A stretch of DNA of 50,024 nucleotides from an uncultured Candidatus Pelagibacter sp. Lineage in GTDB: Bacteria; Pseudomonadota; Alphaproteobacteria; Pelagibacterales; Pelagibacteraceae. The translations under genes and the position numbers were made by a program. Shown piece by piece: positions 9,446-19,662 of this stretch. Below the pieces are notes generated by a model. The model saw only the letters and a program-made list of their open reading frames with translations, was not told the origin of the DNA and ran no database searches. Location of the stretch: assembly GCA_905616395.1 (NCBI GenBank), contig CAJQSQ010000028.1:1-50024 (forward strand). The letters run 5' to 3'. The stretch's first letter is position 1; every line of letters starts with the position of its first letter.

Positions 9446-11101
9446 CTAGATTCTTACAAGATTGATATTTATAAATGGTCTTTTACCAGTCAATTCTTTA
9501 GCGCATTTTCTACATGTAATTTTTAATGCATCAATTAAATTGTATTCTTGTTTTTTACTTTTTATAGAAAAGCTTCTGGTAGTTTTTTCTATTGCTTCTT
9601 CTAATTCATAAATAAATTCGTCAGTATCATATACGGGTAATCCTCTAAAAGTTAATACGGGTCTTTTATGAATATTACCCTTTGCAGTGATTAAAATTGT
9701 AACCTCCATATATCCATTAGCGGCTATATTTTTTCTATCTTTAATTGATTGAGCGTCTTCTTCGACACTCATATTTCCATCTAAATAAAGTCTACCACTT
9801 GGAGCTTTATCAAAAACATGTGGTTTACCTGGAGCTAATTTTACAATATCCCCATTTTCTACTTGAACAGGGTGTGGAACTTTCATTTCATATGCAAATT
9901 TCATATGTTCAATCATATGTCTATGTTCTCCATGAACGGGGACTGCACATTGCGGTTTAACCCAATCATACATTTCTCTTAGATCGTCTCTATTTGGGTG
10001 GCCAGAAACATGAACAAATTCACTTTCCTCTGAAATAACCTCAATACCATCCCTAACTAATTGATTTTGTAGTTTGTATAATTTTTTTTCATTACCTGGA
10101 ATAATTTTAGATGAAAAAATAACAGCATCATCTTTTTCGATAAATACATCTGGATGAGTATAACTTGAAATTCTCATAAGTGCTGCCATAGGCTCACCCT
10201 GACTACCAGTACAAAGATAAACTATTTTTTCCCTAGCAATTTTTTTTGCTTCACGTGCATCTACAGGTTCAATAACATTTTTCAAATACCCACACTGTCT
10301 TGCTGCTTTAAATATTCTATGCATAGATCTTCCAACTAGAGATATTTGTCTACCAGTTTTTTCTGCACAATAAAAAGCTGTTTCCATACGTGCAACATTT
10401 GATGCAAAAGAAGCCATAACAATTCTTTTTTTAAGGCTACCCATAATATTTAATAAGCTTTTTCTTACATCTAGCTCTGAACCAGCTTTTCCCATACTAA
10501 ATACATTTGTTGAATCACAAACCATAGCAAGGACACCTTCTTTACCAATTTCTTTAAGTCTGTCAGAATTAATTTTTTCACCAATCAAAGGTTCTGGGTC
10601 AATCTTCCAATCTCCAGTATGTAATATTACACCAGCTGGAGTTTCAATTCTAAGACCATTAGGTTCAAGAATTGAGTGGGTTAATGTGATGTACTCTATT
10701 TTAAAAGGATCTAAATCTACTGTTCCATTTAATTGAACTATTTTTAGATAATTAGTTGCATCAATATTTTTTTCTTTAAGTTTTTCTTTTATTAAAACTG
10801 CAGTAAATGGAGTTGCAAAAATTTTGCATTTTAATTGAGGCCAAAGATGTGCAATAGCTCCAATATGATCTTCATGTGCATGAGTTAAAATAATTCCTAA
10901 AAGGTCCTCTTTTTTATCGACAATAAATCCAGGGTCTGGGTAAATTAAATCAATTCCCGGCAAAGTGTCATCAGCAAATGTAACCCCTATATCAACCATG
11001 ATCCATTTATGTTCACCTGGTTTTCCGTAGGCAAACAGGTTCATATTCATGCCAATTTCTCCTGAGCCCCCTAAAGGGCAAAATAATAGTTCATCTTTCA
11101 T
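9446..11101 (-). CDS. rnj: Ribonuclease J
   Basis: Metallo-beta-lactamase/beta-CASP nuclease with 5'-3' exonuclease and endonuclease activity, involved in mRNA decay and rRNA maturation. The 551-residue protein has the metal-binding motif HAHEDH (His74, His76, Asp78, His79), the GDWKID motif near residue 164, and beta-CASP features including TGSQGEPMAAL (about 299-309) and the late VHVSGHPNRDDLREM motif (about 364-378). Position between coaX and the DUF1467 gene is the usual alphaproteobacterial context. Gaps are 2 nt from coaX and none to the next gene. Confidence 0.94.
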   Translation of the reverse strand: MKDELLFCPLGGSGEIGMNMNLFAYGKPGEHKWIMVDIGVTFADDTLPGIDLIYPDPGFIVDKKEDLLGIILTHAHEDHIGAIAHLWPQLKCKIFATPFTAVLIKEKLKEKNIDATNYLKIVQLNGTVDLDPFKIEYITLTHSILEPNGLRIETPAGVILHTGDWKIDPEPLIGEKINSDRLKEIGKEGVLAMVCDSTNVFSMGKAGSELDVRKSLLNIMGSLKKRIVMASFASNVARMETAFYCAEKTGRQISLVGRSMHRIFKAARQCGYLKNVIEPVDAREAKKIAREKIVYLCTGSQGEPMAALMRISSYTHPDVFIEKDDAVIFSSKIIPGNEKKLYKLQNQLVRDGIEVISEESEFVHVSGHPNRDDLREMYDWVKPQCAVPVHGEHRHMIEHMKFAYEMKVPHPVQVENGDIVKLAPGKPHVFDKAPSGRLYLDGNMSVEEDAQSIKDRKNIAANGYMEVTILITAKGNIHKRPVLTFRGLPVYDTDEFIYELEEAIEKTTRSFSIKSKKQEYNLIDALKITCRKCAKELTGKRPFININLVRI

Positions 11102-11103
11102 AT

Positions 11104-11850
11104 TTATTTAATTAAAGTGGTGGCTCTGATTAGGCCGTTAATTGTAATATCTTTATTTAATGTTACTTTCGTTTTTGTTGAATTTTTGAATAAATTAGAA
11201 AATCCTCCAGTAATAATTATTTTAAAGGACATCTTGGTCTCTTTCTTAATTAAATTAACAATATTGTCAATTAAACCCTCATAACCCCAAAAAAAACCAG
11301 CTCTCACTGCACTAGTAGTATTTAAACCAATGATTTTATTTGTTTTTTTTAAAATAATCCTTGGAATTTGCGTTGCCTTATCAGTCAACGTATCAAGTGA
11401 AAGCTTAACTCCAGGTGCAATAACACCACCACGATAGGTGTTTTTAATCAAGACATCAAATGTTGTAGCGGTTCCAAAATCTAAAATTATAAAATTATCC
11501 TTGTTATTAATAACACTAATAGCGTTTGCCAATCTATCTGAGCCAATTTGTTTATAGTTAACTTTAATCTTAATCAATTTATTTAACTTAAGTTTTTTAA
11601 GTTCGTTGCATTTAATCTTATAAGTTTTGTTAAAAAAACTCTTAATTTCATTGAATGATTTTGGAACAACACTGCAAAACAAACATTTATCAATTACTTT
11701 GTCTTTTAAACTTAAGCTGGCTAAAGATTTTTTTAGTAAAAGGTAATTTATTTTTTTTGTTATTAGGGTAACTCTTTTAATAATAATATTTTTAGAGTTT
11801 ATCAAACAAATTTTGGTATCTGTATTTCCTATATCACCAACAATAATCAT
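11104..11850 (-). CDS. coaX: Type III pantothenate kinase
   Basis: First step of coenzyme A synthesis: ATP-dependent phosphorylation of pantothenate. The 248-residue protein has the N-terminal phosphate-binding motif DIGNTDTK (residues 6-13), the IGSDRLANA block (about 102-110) with the expected catalytic Asp, FGTATTFD (about 125-132), and GGVIAPGV (about 140-147). All four are CoaX hallmarks. Its start overlaps the birA stop as ATGA. CoaX enzymes characteristically need a monovalent cation and resist CoA feedback; this is family knowledge. Confidence 0.93.
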   Translation of the reverse strand: MIIVGDIGNTDTKICLINSKNIIIKRVTLITKKINYLLLKKSLASLSLKDKVIDKCLFCSVVPKSFNEIKSFFNKTYKIKCNELKKLKLNKLIKIKVNYKQIGSDRLANAISVINNKDNFIILDFGTATTFDVLIKNTYRGGVIAPGVKLSLDTLTDKATQIPRIILKKTNKIIGLNTTSAVRAGFFWGYEGLIDNIVNLIKKETKMSFKIIITGGFSNLFKNSTKTKVTLNKDITINGLIRATTLIK

Positions 11851-12410
11851 TTTAAATTTCTATCTATGTTTTTTATATTAAATTTAGCAAACATTGGAAT
11901 AAAAGTTTCATAAATTTTTTTTAGTTTTAAAACTGCATTATTAGGAGTAATTTTTACCCCAGTTAAATCAAAAAGATTTGTAGTCAAATAACCTTTAATA
12001 GAAGGACTCTTAATCAAGTTTATACCTATGCCAACTATAATAAATTTTTTGCCTGATTTGGATAATGTTTCCTGTAATATACCTGAAATTTTCATATTTT
12101 TTATTAATAAATCATTTGGCTTTTTAACCACAATTTTATCTTTATAAAAATTTGATAATAATTTTTTTACCAAAAGGCAGTTTATTTTTGTCAGATTATT
12201 CAATGATAATTGATTCATGTTAACTTGGAAAAAAATACTAACAAATAAATTTCCCTTGAATGAACTCCATTTTTTTCCATATTGACCTCTTCCTCTTATC
12301 TGTTTCTCGGCGATTACAATTCCTGATTTATTATTAGTATTTTTAATTATCTGAAATGCTCTATCGTTTGTACTGTTTATGATCTTAAAATTAAACTTTT
12401 TTAACTTCAT
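11847..12410 (-). CDS. birA: Biotin--[acetyl-CoA-carboxylase] ligase, short form
   Basis: Attaches biotin to the carboxyl-carrier domain of biotin enzymes. The 187-residue protein contains the ligase motif KQIRGRGQYGKKWSS (about residues 36-50), KKPNDLLIKNMKISGIL (about 97-113) and IVGIGINL (about 125-132). There is no N-terminal DNA-binding domain, so it should not repress transcription. It is shorter than the usual 220-250 residue monofunctional enzymes: the C-terminal SH3-like domain is mostly or wholly missing. The start overlaps the nuoN stop as TAATG. The position after nuoN is the conserved alphaproteobacterial one. Confidence 0.9.
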   Translation of the reverse strand: MKLKKFNFKIINSTNDRAFQIIKNTNNKSGIVIAEKQIRGRGQYGKKWSSFKGNLFVSIFFQVNMNQLSLNNLTKINCLLVKKLLSNFYKDKIVVKKPNDLLIKNMKISGILQETLSKSGKKFIIVGIGINLIKSPSIKGYLTTNLFDLTGVKITPNNAVLKLKKIYETFIPMFAKFNIKNIDRNLK

Positions 12411-13825
12411 TAAATTAAATTAATTCTAGATACAATTTCCACCAGTTTACTGGGAAAAATAAAGTACAAAAGAATTAACAATGTTGAAAAAGTTAATGAT
12501 ATTTTCAACCAAACACTATGATCAGTGTCATATTTTTCTTTTTCTTCATCAAAATAAATAACTTTAATTATTCTTAGATAATAAAAGGCAGCAATCACAG
12601 TTGATAATAAACCGACAATTGCTAGGAAATACATTGATTGCTCAATTACAGACTTAAATACATAAAATTTAGCAAAAAAACCAGCCAATGGTGGAATGCC
12701 AGCTAATGAAAAAAGTATAACGAGTAAAGACAAGGATAAAACTGGATGGTTTTTTGACAGTCCAGATAAATCATCAATAGTTTCAAAATACTGATCATTT
12801 CTTTTCATCATAAATAAACAACTGAATAAACCAAGATTCATTACCATGTAAATAGAGATATAAACTATAGACGATTGAATACCTTCATTTGTCCCAACAG
12901 AAAGTCCTGCTAAAGCGTAACCAATATGACCAATAGAGCTATACGCAACTAATCTTTTTAAGTTACCCTGCCCAATCGCTGCAACAGCTCCAAATATCAT
13001 TGAGGCAATAGATAAAAAAATTATGATAGGTTGCCATTGGTCAATCATGTTAAAAAATGGAACATACATGAATCTAATAAAGACAGTTAAGGCAGCAACT
13101 TTGGGAACTATTGCAAAAAATAATGTTACAGATGTAGGAGATCCTTCATAAACATCTGGTGCCCACATATGAAATGGTACAGCAGATATCTTAAAAGCCA
13201 ATCCAACTAGGATGAAAACTATTCCAAATGTTAAGCCATAATGAGTAGAATCCATTGAATTTCCAATAATATTAAAATTAGTTGATCCAGAAAACCCATA
13301 GATAAGAGAGCAGCCATAAAGTAGTAAACCAGAAGAAAGTGCACTTAATACAAAATATTTAAGACCTGACTCAGATGACTTTAATTGATCTCTATTAAAC
13401 GATGCCAAAACATACAAAGCTAATGATTGTAATTCAAGTCCAATATAGAAAACCATTAGGTCATTAGAACTAATCATAACCATCATTCCTAAAATTGAAC
13501 AAAGGATTAAAATTGGATACTCTATTAAGAAAATCTTAGATATTTTTAAATATTTTGTTGAAATTGACAACACAAAAGCTCCTCCTAAAAGTGTAAGAAT
13601 TTTCATTAAAGATGAGAGGTTATCAATTACATAGCTATTTCCAAATAAAGTTACAGCAGTGTCAAAAGGATTATTTAATATTAAAATTACAGTAATTAGT
13701 AAAAACCCTATTGAAAGATTGTGAATTAAGCTTGAGCCATTTTTCCTAAAAACACCCAAGATTAATAAAAACATTATTGATAAAGAAATAAAAATTTCAG
13801 GAGAAATAAAATTTAAATTATTCAT
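12410..13825 (-). CDS. nuoN: NADH-quinone oxidoreductase subunit N
   Basis: Proton-pumping membrane subunit of complex I, antiporter-like fold. The 471-residue protein is almost entirely transmembrane. Recognisable parts are YIGLELQSLALYVLASFNRD with the conserved helix-5 Glu, SAVPFHMWAPDVYEGSPT, LKRLVAYSSIGHIGYALAG, and AGIPPLAGFFAKFYVF. It joins nuoM and birA by TAATG overlaps. It is the last of the nuo genes in transcription order. Confidence 0.96.
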   Translation of the reverse strand: MNNLNFISPEIFISLSIMFLLILGVFRKNGSSLIHNLSIGFLLITVILILNNPFDTAVTLFGNSYVIDNLSSLMKILTLLGGAFVLSISTKYLKISKIFLIEYPILILCSILGMMVMISSNDLMVFYIGLELQSLALYVLASFNRDQLKSSESGLKYFVLSALSSGLLLYGCSLIYGFSGSTNFNIIGNSMDSTHYGLTFGIVFILVGLAFKISAVPFHMWAPDVYEGSPTSVTLFFAIVPKVAALTVFIRFMYVPFFNMIDQWQPIIIFLSIASMIFGAVAAIGQGNLKRLVAYSSIGHIGYALAGLSVGTNEGIQSSIVYISIYMVMNLGLFSCLFMMKRNDQYFETIDDLSGLSKNHPVLSLSLLVILFSLAGIPPLAGFFAKFYVFKSVIEQSMYFLAIVGLLSTVIAAFYYLRIIKVIYFDEEKEKYDTDHSVWLKISLTFSTLLILLYFIFPSKLVEIVSRINLI

Positions 13826-15318
13826 TATTTTTGTACCTCAGGACCATACATATTTAAGTTAAAATTATACATTTCAATTAAGTCATTTACCGATACCTCA
13901 ATTGTATTAATAAGAGGTTCTGGGTAAAAACCAAAGAATAATACTGGTATAGCTAAACTCCATAAAATAAATTTTTCTGAATTATCTAAATCAGGTATTT
14001 TTAAAAGGTCTTTGTTTACTAAATTTCCAAAAACAACTCTTCTATATAACCATAACATGTATGCAGCACCAAAAATGACTCCAAAGCTAGCAATAACTGC
14101 TACTAAAAAATTATCTTTAAATGCACCCATTAAAATTAAAAACTCTCCTATAAAGCCACTTGTTCCTGGTAGTCCTAATGCAGCTAGAGTAAACAACATA
14201 AATAGAATTGAATATTTGGGCATTACAGAAACCAGACCACCGTAAGTTTTAATTAATCTTGAATGCATACGATCATAAACCACACCAACACATAAAAATA
14301 ATGCTGCCGAAACAAGTCCATGACTAATCATTTGAATTATACTGCCTTCGATACCCTGTTGCGTGATCGTAAAAATTCCCAATGTTACAAAACCCATATG
14401 TGCCACAGAAGAGTATGCTATTAATTTTTTCATATCTTCCTGCATTAGGGCAACTAGAGATGCATAAATAATTGCAATTAAACTCAATGAATAAACCAAT
14501 GGAGTAAATAATTCAGAGGCCACAGGAAACAAACCTAAGGAAAATCTAATAAAACCATAACCTGCCATTTTTAAAAGAATAGCAGCTAGTAGAACAGATC
14601 CGGCTGTTGGAGCTTCAACATGCGCATCAGGTAACCAAGTGTGAACTGGCCACATAGGTGTTTTGACTGCAAAAGAACTAAAAAAAGCAAGCCACAATAA
14701 GTTTTGATATTTTGTGTCTATACGTAATTCATATAGTTGTACTATATCGGTTGTACCAGCGATCCAGTAAATTGAAATTATTGCAACTAACATTAAAACA
14801 GAACCAAGTAACGTATATAAGAAAAATTTAAAGGCAGAATAAACTCTTCTTTCACCTCCCCAAATTCCAATAATTAAAAACATAGGAATTAATCCCGCTT
14901 CAAAAAATAAATAAAATACGACTAGATCAAGTGAACAAAAAACTCCAATCATTAAGCTCTCCATTACCAATATGGCAATAAGAAAATCTCTTAACCTTAC
15001 TTTAATTGTGTTATTAACAGATATTATACACAACGGAGTAATAAGTGTTGTTAGAATTATGAATAAAATTGAAATTCCATCTATACCTACTTTGTAATTA
15101 ACAAAACCTTTTAACCATTCTCTATTTTCAACAAATTGAAATGTTGATGTGGACGGGTCGAATAAATACCATAGATAAATTGAGATTAAAAAATTAACAA
15201 AAGAAGTGAACAAAGCAACATATTTTCCTGTATTTGAATTTTTATCTTTTGAAAATAATAAAAATAAAGCACCAATAGTTGGTAAAAGAATTAAAGATGA
15301 TAAAATTGGAAAATTCAT
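13825..15318 (-). CDS. nuoM: NADH-quinone oxidoreductase subunit M
   Basis: Antiporter-like proton-pumping subunit of complex I. The 497-residue protein shows VGIDGISILFIILTTLITPL, FEAGLIPMFLIIGIWGGERR with the conserved membrane Glu, TPMWPVHTWLPDAHVEAPTAGSVLLA and KLIAYSSVAHMGFVTLG, the NuoM-type motifs. About fourteen helices can be seen. It is joined to nuoL and nuoN by TAATG overlaps, which suggests coupled translation of L-M-N in equal amounts. Confidence 0.97.
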   Translation of the reverse strand: MNFPILSSLILLPTIGALFLLFSKDKNSNTGKYVALFTSFVNFLISIYLWYLFDPSTSTFQFVENREWLKGFVNYKVGIDGISILFIILTTLITPLCIISVNNTIKVRLRDFLIAILVMESLMIGVFCSLDLVVFYLFFEAGLIPMFLIIGIWGGERRVYSAFKFFLYTLLGSVLMLVAIISIYWIAGTTDIVQLYELRIDTKYQNLLWLAFFSSFAVKTPMWPVHTWLPDAHVEAPTAGSVLLAAILLKMAGYGFIRFSLGLFPVASELFTPLVYSLSLIAIIYASLVALMQEDMKKLIAYSSVAHMGFVTLGIFTITQQGIEGSIIQMISHGLVSAALFLCVGVVYDRMHSRLIKTYGGLVSVMPKYSILFMLFTLAALGLPGTSGFIGEFLILMGAFKDNFLVAVIASFGVIFGAAYMLWLYRRVVFGNLVNKDLLKIPDLDNSEKFILWSLAIPVLFFGFYPEPLINTIEVSVNDLIEMYNFNLNMYGPEVQK

Positions 15319-17231
15319 TAGTGTAAAATTAGAAATGTTAATAATGCAGAAAGACCAATCAATATCATAAAGGCATATTGATAAATAAACCCACTTTGAA
15401 ATTTACTAGCTCTTAATGATAAGTTTTTGATTAGTAAGGAAAGACCGTCCGGTCCAAACCTATCAATAATTTTTATATCAATTGTTTTCCAAAAGAATAA
15501 TCCTATTTTTTTTGAAGATTGAATAAATATGATGTCGTATAATTCATCAAAGTACCATTTATTGACTAAAAAATTATATAAAGGTCTATTAGATTGAACA
15601 ATTTGATTGGGTAACTCTTTATTTTTTACAAATAAATAATAAGCAATTGGAATAGATAAAAGGACAAGTATGGGGGTAATTAAAATAATCCATAAAGGTG
15701 GGTGATCTGTGCTTAATGGAATTAGAAATTTAATAGATTCTCCCCAAAAATGATTTTCTCCCCCATGACCAATAAATAAATCTTTAAATAAAAACCCTGC
15801 AAAAATTGCACCAACTGCTAATACAATCAAGGGTATAAGCATAACCAAAGGAGACTCGTGCATTTCTTCAATTTTTAATTTTTTATTGTTATACGTTCCA
15901 TGAAATGTTTTAAAAATTAATCTCCACGAATATATTGAGGTAAGTAAGGCTGTTAAAATACCAACTCCAGCAGCATAATAACCTACTGTATTACCTCTAA
16001 GGTAAGCAAATTCTATAATTGCATCTTTTGAATAAAAACCAGAAAGAAAAGGGAAACCTGTAAGAGCTAATGTCCCAATAATCATTAAGATCCAAGTATA
16101 GGGTAGTTTTTTATACACAGCTCCCATTTGATTAATATCTTGTTCATCCTTAAATGAATGAATTACCGATCCTGATCCTAAGAAAAGTAATGCCTTAAAA
16201 AATGCATGAGTAAACAAATGAAACATTGCTACATTATAAGCACCAACACCGGCAGCAAAAAACATATAACCTAATTGACTACATGTTGAATAAGCAATTA
16301 TTTTTTTAATATCTGTTTGAACTAAAGCTACTGTTGCAGCAAAAAAAGCAGTTGTCATTCCAACCACTGTAATAATATTTAAAGTTAAAGGAGAATATTC
16401 AAAAATTGGAGAGCATCTAACGATCAAAAAAACTCCTGCTGTAACCATTGTAGCAGCATGTATTAATGCAGATACAGGTGTAGGACCTTCCATAGCGTCA
16501 GGTAGCCATGTGTGTAAAAGAATTTGTGCTGATTTACCCATAGCTCCAATAAATAAAAGGATGCAAATTAGATCAATGGCCTTGATGTGTATTCCTAAAA
16601 ATAATAATTCTTTATCAACAATTTGTGGAATCTGCAGAAATACTTCAGAGTAATTGACAGTACCAAATAGGTAAAAAATTAAAAATATTCCTAAGGCAAG
16701 TCCAAAATCACCTACTCTATTTACTACAAAAGCTTTTATAGCCGCTGCATTTGCTGAATCTTTTTTATACCAAAAGCCAATTAAAAAATAAGAACAAAGA
16801 CCTACGCCCTCCCATCCAAAAAATAATTGAAGAAAATTATCGGATGTGACCAACGTTAGCATTGCAAATGTAAAGAGAGAAAGATAGGCCATAAATCTTG
16901 GTTTATGTGGGTCGTGGGACATATAACCAATTGAATAAATATGAACTAGTGAAGAAACTAAAGTTACAACAACGAGCATTACCGAAGATAACGCATCCAC
17001 TTTAATAGACCAATTCACATCAAGTGTTCCTGAATTAATCCAAGTAGCAATAACTACATTATTTTCATAACCGTTAACAATAACTTGATAAAATAAAATT
17101 AAAGATAACAGTGCTGAAATCGAAACAAATATACTAGTTATTATCTCTGAATTTCTATCACCTATAAATTTACCAAAAAAACCAGATATAATAGATGCTA
17201 ATAATGGAAGAAATAATAATGCAAATTCCAT
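15318..17231 (-). CDS. nuoL: NADH-quinone oxidoreductase subunit L
   Basis: Distal antiporter-like subunit of complex I with the long lateral helix at its C-terminus. The 637-residue protein has VDALSSVMLVVVTLVSSLVHIYSIGYM, FFGWEGVGLCSYFLIGFWY with the key Glu, LLHTWLPDAMEGPTPVSALIHAATMV, IKKIIAYSTCSQLGYMF, and a hydrophobic C-terminal tail. All are standard NuoL features and the length is usual. The gap to nuoK is 1 nt. Confidence 0.97.
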   Translation of the reverse strand: MEFALLFLPLLASIISGFFGKFIGDRNSEIITSIFVSISALLSLILFYQVIVNGYENNVVIATWINSGTLDVNWSIKVDALSSVMLVVVTLVSSLVHIYSIGYMSHDPHKPRFMAYLSLFTFAMLTLVTSDNFLQLFFGWEGVGLCSYFLIGFWYKKDSANAAAIKAFVVNRVGDFGLALGIFLIFYLFGTVNYSEVFLQIPQIVDKELLFLGIHIKAIDLICILLFIGAMGKSAQILLHTWLPDAMEGPTPVSALIHAATMVTAGVFLIVRCSPIFEYSPLTLNIITVVGMTTAFFAATVALVQTDIKKIIAYSTCSQLGYMFFAAGVGAYNVAMFHLFTHAFFKALLFLGSGSVIHSFKDEQDINQMGAVYKKLPYTWILMIIGTLALTGFPFLSGFYSKDAIIEFAYLRGNTVGYYAAGVGILTALLTSIYSWRLIFKTFHGTYNNKKLKIEEMHESPLVMLIPLIVLAVGAIFAGFLFKDLFIGHGGENHFWGESIKFLIPLSTDHPPLWIILITPILVLLSIPIAYYLFVKNKELPNQIVQSNRPLYNFLVNKWYFDELYDIIFIQSSKKIGLFFWKTIDIKIIDRFGPDGLSLLIKNLSLRASKFQSGFIYQYAFMILIGLSALLTFLILH

Positions 17232-17232
17232 A

Positions 17233-17544
17233 TTATCCCTTTAAACTATTTATTTCTTCAACTCTAATTGTTGATGAGTTTCGATAATAAACAACTATTA
17301 TAGCTAGACCTATGGCAGCTTCCGCAGCAGCTACGGTTAATATAAAGAGTGTAAAAATTTGCCCAGTTAAGTCATTCAAAAATATAGAGAAAGCCACCAA
17401 GTTAATATTCACTGATAACAGAATAAGCTCAATACTCATTAATATTACTATGATATTTTTTCTGTTTAAAAATATACCCACTATACCAATGGTAAATATT
17501 ATAGCTCCTAAAGTAAGGTAGTGACCCAGGCCCACATCAATCAT
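17233..17544 (-). CDS. nuoK: NADH-quinone oxidoreductase subunit K
   Basis: Small three-helix membrane subunit of complex I, homologous to MrpC. From the chosen start ([17 protein letters not shown]) it has 103 residues, the normal family length. The conserved block [20 protein letters not shown] carries the functional membrane Glu, and a second conserved Glu lies in [11 protein letters not shown]. The frame is open for 10 more codons upstream, but the AAAGGAG ribosome-binding site at 17560-17554 lies 9 nt before the ATG at 17544, and family alignment also begins there. The gene therefore overlaps the nuoJ stop by 8 nt. Confidence 0.95.
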   Translation of the reverse strand: MIDVGLGHYLTLGAIIFTIGIVGIFLNRKNIIVILMSIELILLSVNINLVAFSIFLNDLTGQIFTLFILTVAAAEAAIGLAIIVVYYRNSSTIRVEEINSLKG

Positions 17545-18169
17545 CAGATTTAACTCCTTTATTACTTGGAACATCTATCAATTCAACACCATCAGATCTT
17601 TCTCTAGATATTTGACTGAAATAACTTTGTCTTTTGACACCAGATCTCTGCCTAAAAGTAAGAACAATAGCCCCTATCATTGCAACCAATAAGATCATTC
17701 CACTTAATTGAAAGATATGAATGTAGTCGGTATATAAAACATAACCAATAGCATGAGTATTGCTAATGCTACTATCTATATTTAATGACATAGATGAAAC
17801 AAGATCTGGCTTATATTTCCATCCACCAATAACAATAATTAATTCAAAAAATATAATAGTACTGATAATTAATCCAACTGGAATATGTTTCGAGCTCTCC
17901 CTGGCACTAAACCATTGGTTTTTCTGTTGAGCTACATTTAACATCATGACAACAAACAAGAATAAAACAGCTACAGCACCAACGTAAATAATTAACATTA
18001 TCATTCCAAGGAATTCCGCACCTATCATTATAAACAAGCAAGAAATACTAATAAAATCTAAAATTAAAAAGAAAACAGAGTGAACAGTATTTTTTGAAAC
18101 CGTAACCATTATTGCAGAAACAATTGCTATTAATGAAAAAATATAAAAAAAAATTGCGTGTGCTAGCAT
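17537..18169 (-). CDS. nuoJ: NADH-quinone oxidoreductase subunit J
   Basis: Five-helix membrane subunit of complex I. The 210-residue protein has the [55 protein letters not shown] region, where the pi-bulge helix motif [21 protein letters not shown] is diagnostic. The C-terminal part is a polar tail after the last helix. Its end overlaps nuoK by 8 nt, and it starts 2 nt after nuoI. Confidence 0.96.
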   Translation of the reverse strand: MLAHAIFFYIFSLIAIVSAIMVTVSKNTVHSVFFLILDFISISCLFIMIGAEFLGMIMLIIYVGAVAVLFLFVVMMLNVAQQKNQWFSARESSKHIPVGLIISTIIFFELIIVIGGWKYKPDLVSSMSLNIDSSISNTHAIGYVLYTDYIHIFQLSGMILLVAMIGAIVLTFRQRSGVKRQSYFSQISRERSDGVELIDVPSNKGVKSDD

Positions 18170-18171
18170 AA

Positions 18172-18657
18172 TTATCTATGAGAGTTATCAGCTTTAATAT
18201 TTGCAGCTAGAACATTTTCCCATCTATCCCCATTGTCCAATAGTTTTTCCTTATTATAATAAAGTTCTTCTCTTGTTTCTGTTGAAAATTCAAAGTTAGG
18301 ACCTTGCACAATTGCATCAACCGGACAAGATTCTTCACAAAGTCCACAATAAATACATTTCATCATATCAATATCATATCGAGTAGTTTTTCGACTTCCA
18401 TCTGCTCTTTCAGAGGATTCAATTGTAATTGCCTGGGCAGGGCATACTGCTTCGCACAATTTACAAGCAATACATCTTTCTTCACCATCAGGATATCTTC
18501 TTAAAGCGTGCTCTCCTCTAAAACGGGGACTGATTTTACCCTTTTCAAATGGATAGTTAATTGTTTTTTTTGGTTTAAAAAATTCTCGTAAGGCGATCGT
18601 AAGACCACCTAAAAAATCTAACATAAAAATTGTTTTAAATATTCTTGAAATTTTCAT
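18172..18657 (-). CDS. nuoI: NADH-quinone oxidoreductase subunit I
   Basis: Ferredoxin-like subunit of complex I carrying clusters N6a and N6b. The 161-residue protein has two complete 4Fe-4S motifs: C62, C65, C68, C72 ([14 protein letters not shown]) and C101, C104, C107, C111 ([14 protein letters not shown]). The preceding [16 protein letters not shown] segment is the typical NuoI lead-in. It starts 2 nt after nuoH. Confidence 0.97.
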   Translation of the reverse strand: MKISRIFKTIFMLDFLGGLTIALREFFKPKKTINYPFEKGKISPRFRGEHALRRYPDGEERCIACKLCEAVCPAQAITIESSERADGSRKTTRYDIDMMKCIYCGLCEESCPVDAIVQGPNFEFSTETREELYYNKEKLLDNGDRWENVLAANIKADNSHR

Positions 18658-18659
18658 AA

Positions 18660-19658
18660 TTAATTTATCGGTAAAAGGTTAAAGTAAAACAAAAAACTCG
18701 CTGTAAGAACTACCCATGTTAGCGATAAAGGTAAAAAAATTTTCCAACCTAGTCTCATTAACTGATCATATCTATATCTTGGAACAATTGCCTTTACTAA
18801 AGCAAAGAGTATAAAAAGAAGTAGTATCTTTAAGATTAACCATATAGCTCCAGGAATTACATTAAAAGGAAATAAATCTATAGGCGAAAGCCATCCACCT
18901 AAAAATAGAACTGATCCCATTGCACACATAAGAAGAATGTTTGCATACTCGCCTAACCAAAACATTGCATACATCATTCCAGAATATTCAGTTTGATATC
19001 CTGCAACAAGTTCGGCTTCGGCTTCAGGTAAGTCAAATGGTGGTCGATTTGTTTCCGCTAAAGCAGAGATAAAAAAAATTACAAACATTGGAAACAATGG
19101 AATTACAAACCATAAGCTTTCTTGTGCCATCACTATATCATTTAAGTTTAACGAACCCACACAAAGCAAAACATTAATTATAATAACGCCTATTGAAACT
19201 TCGTAAGATACCATTTGAGCTGCTGATCTAATTGCACCTAAAAAAGGATATTTTGAATTTGAGGCCCACCCACCCATAATAATTCCATAAACACCCAATG
19301 ATGAAACTGCAAATAAATAGAGAATACCAACGTTAATGTCAGCCAATACTTGAGTTGCGCTAAATGGAATAACTGCCCAAGAGATTAAAGCCAAAGTCAT
19401 GGTAACAATTGGAGCTAATATAAAGATTACTTTATTAGAGCTTGAAGGAATAATAACTTCTTTAAACATGTATTTTAATGCATCAGCCAAAGATTGAAGT
19501 AAACCAAAAGGTCCCACAACATTTGGTCCCTGTCTTTTTTGAACAAATGCCCAAATACGACGATCTAGCCAAACAATCATCGCGACAGAAACAAGAACTG
19601 GTACCAATAAAAATAAGATTTTATATGTCTCTGAAAAAATTATACTTAAATATTCCAT
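18660..19658 (-). CDS. nuoH: NADH-quinone oxidoreductase subunit H
   Basis: Membrane subunit that, with NuoB and NuoD, forms the quinone site of complex I. The 332-residue protein has [39 protein letters not shown] near the N-terminus, the [32 protein letters not shown] loop (about residues 202-233) and the late [14 protein letters not shown] block. These are the signature NuoH motifs. It is the only nuo gene preceded by a small gap (4 nt) from nuoG without overlap. Confidence 0.97.
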   Translation of the reverse strand: MEYLSIIFSETYKILFLLVPVLVSVAMIVWLDRRIWAFVQKRQGPNVVGPFGLLQSLADALKYMFKEVIIPSSSNKVIFILAPIVTMTLALISWAVIPFSATQVLADINVGILYLFAVSSLGVYGIIMGGWASNSKYPFLGAIRSAAQMVSYEVSIGVIIINVLLCVGSLNLNDIVMAQESLWFVIPLFPMFVIFFISALAETNRPPFDLPEAEAELVAGYQTEYSGMMYAMFWLGEYANILLMCAMGSVLFLGGWLSPIDLFPFNVIPGAIWLILKILLLFILFALVKAIVPRYRYDQLMRLGWKIFLPLSLTWVVLTASFLFYFNLLPIN

Positions 19659-19662
19659 TTTA

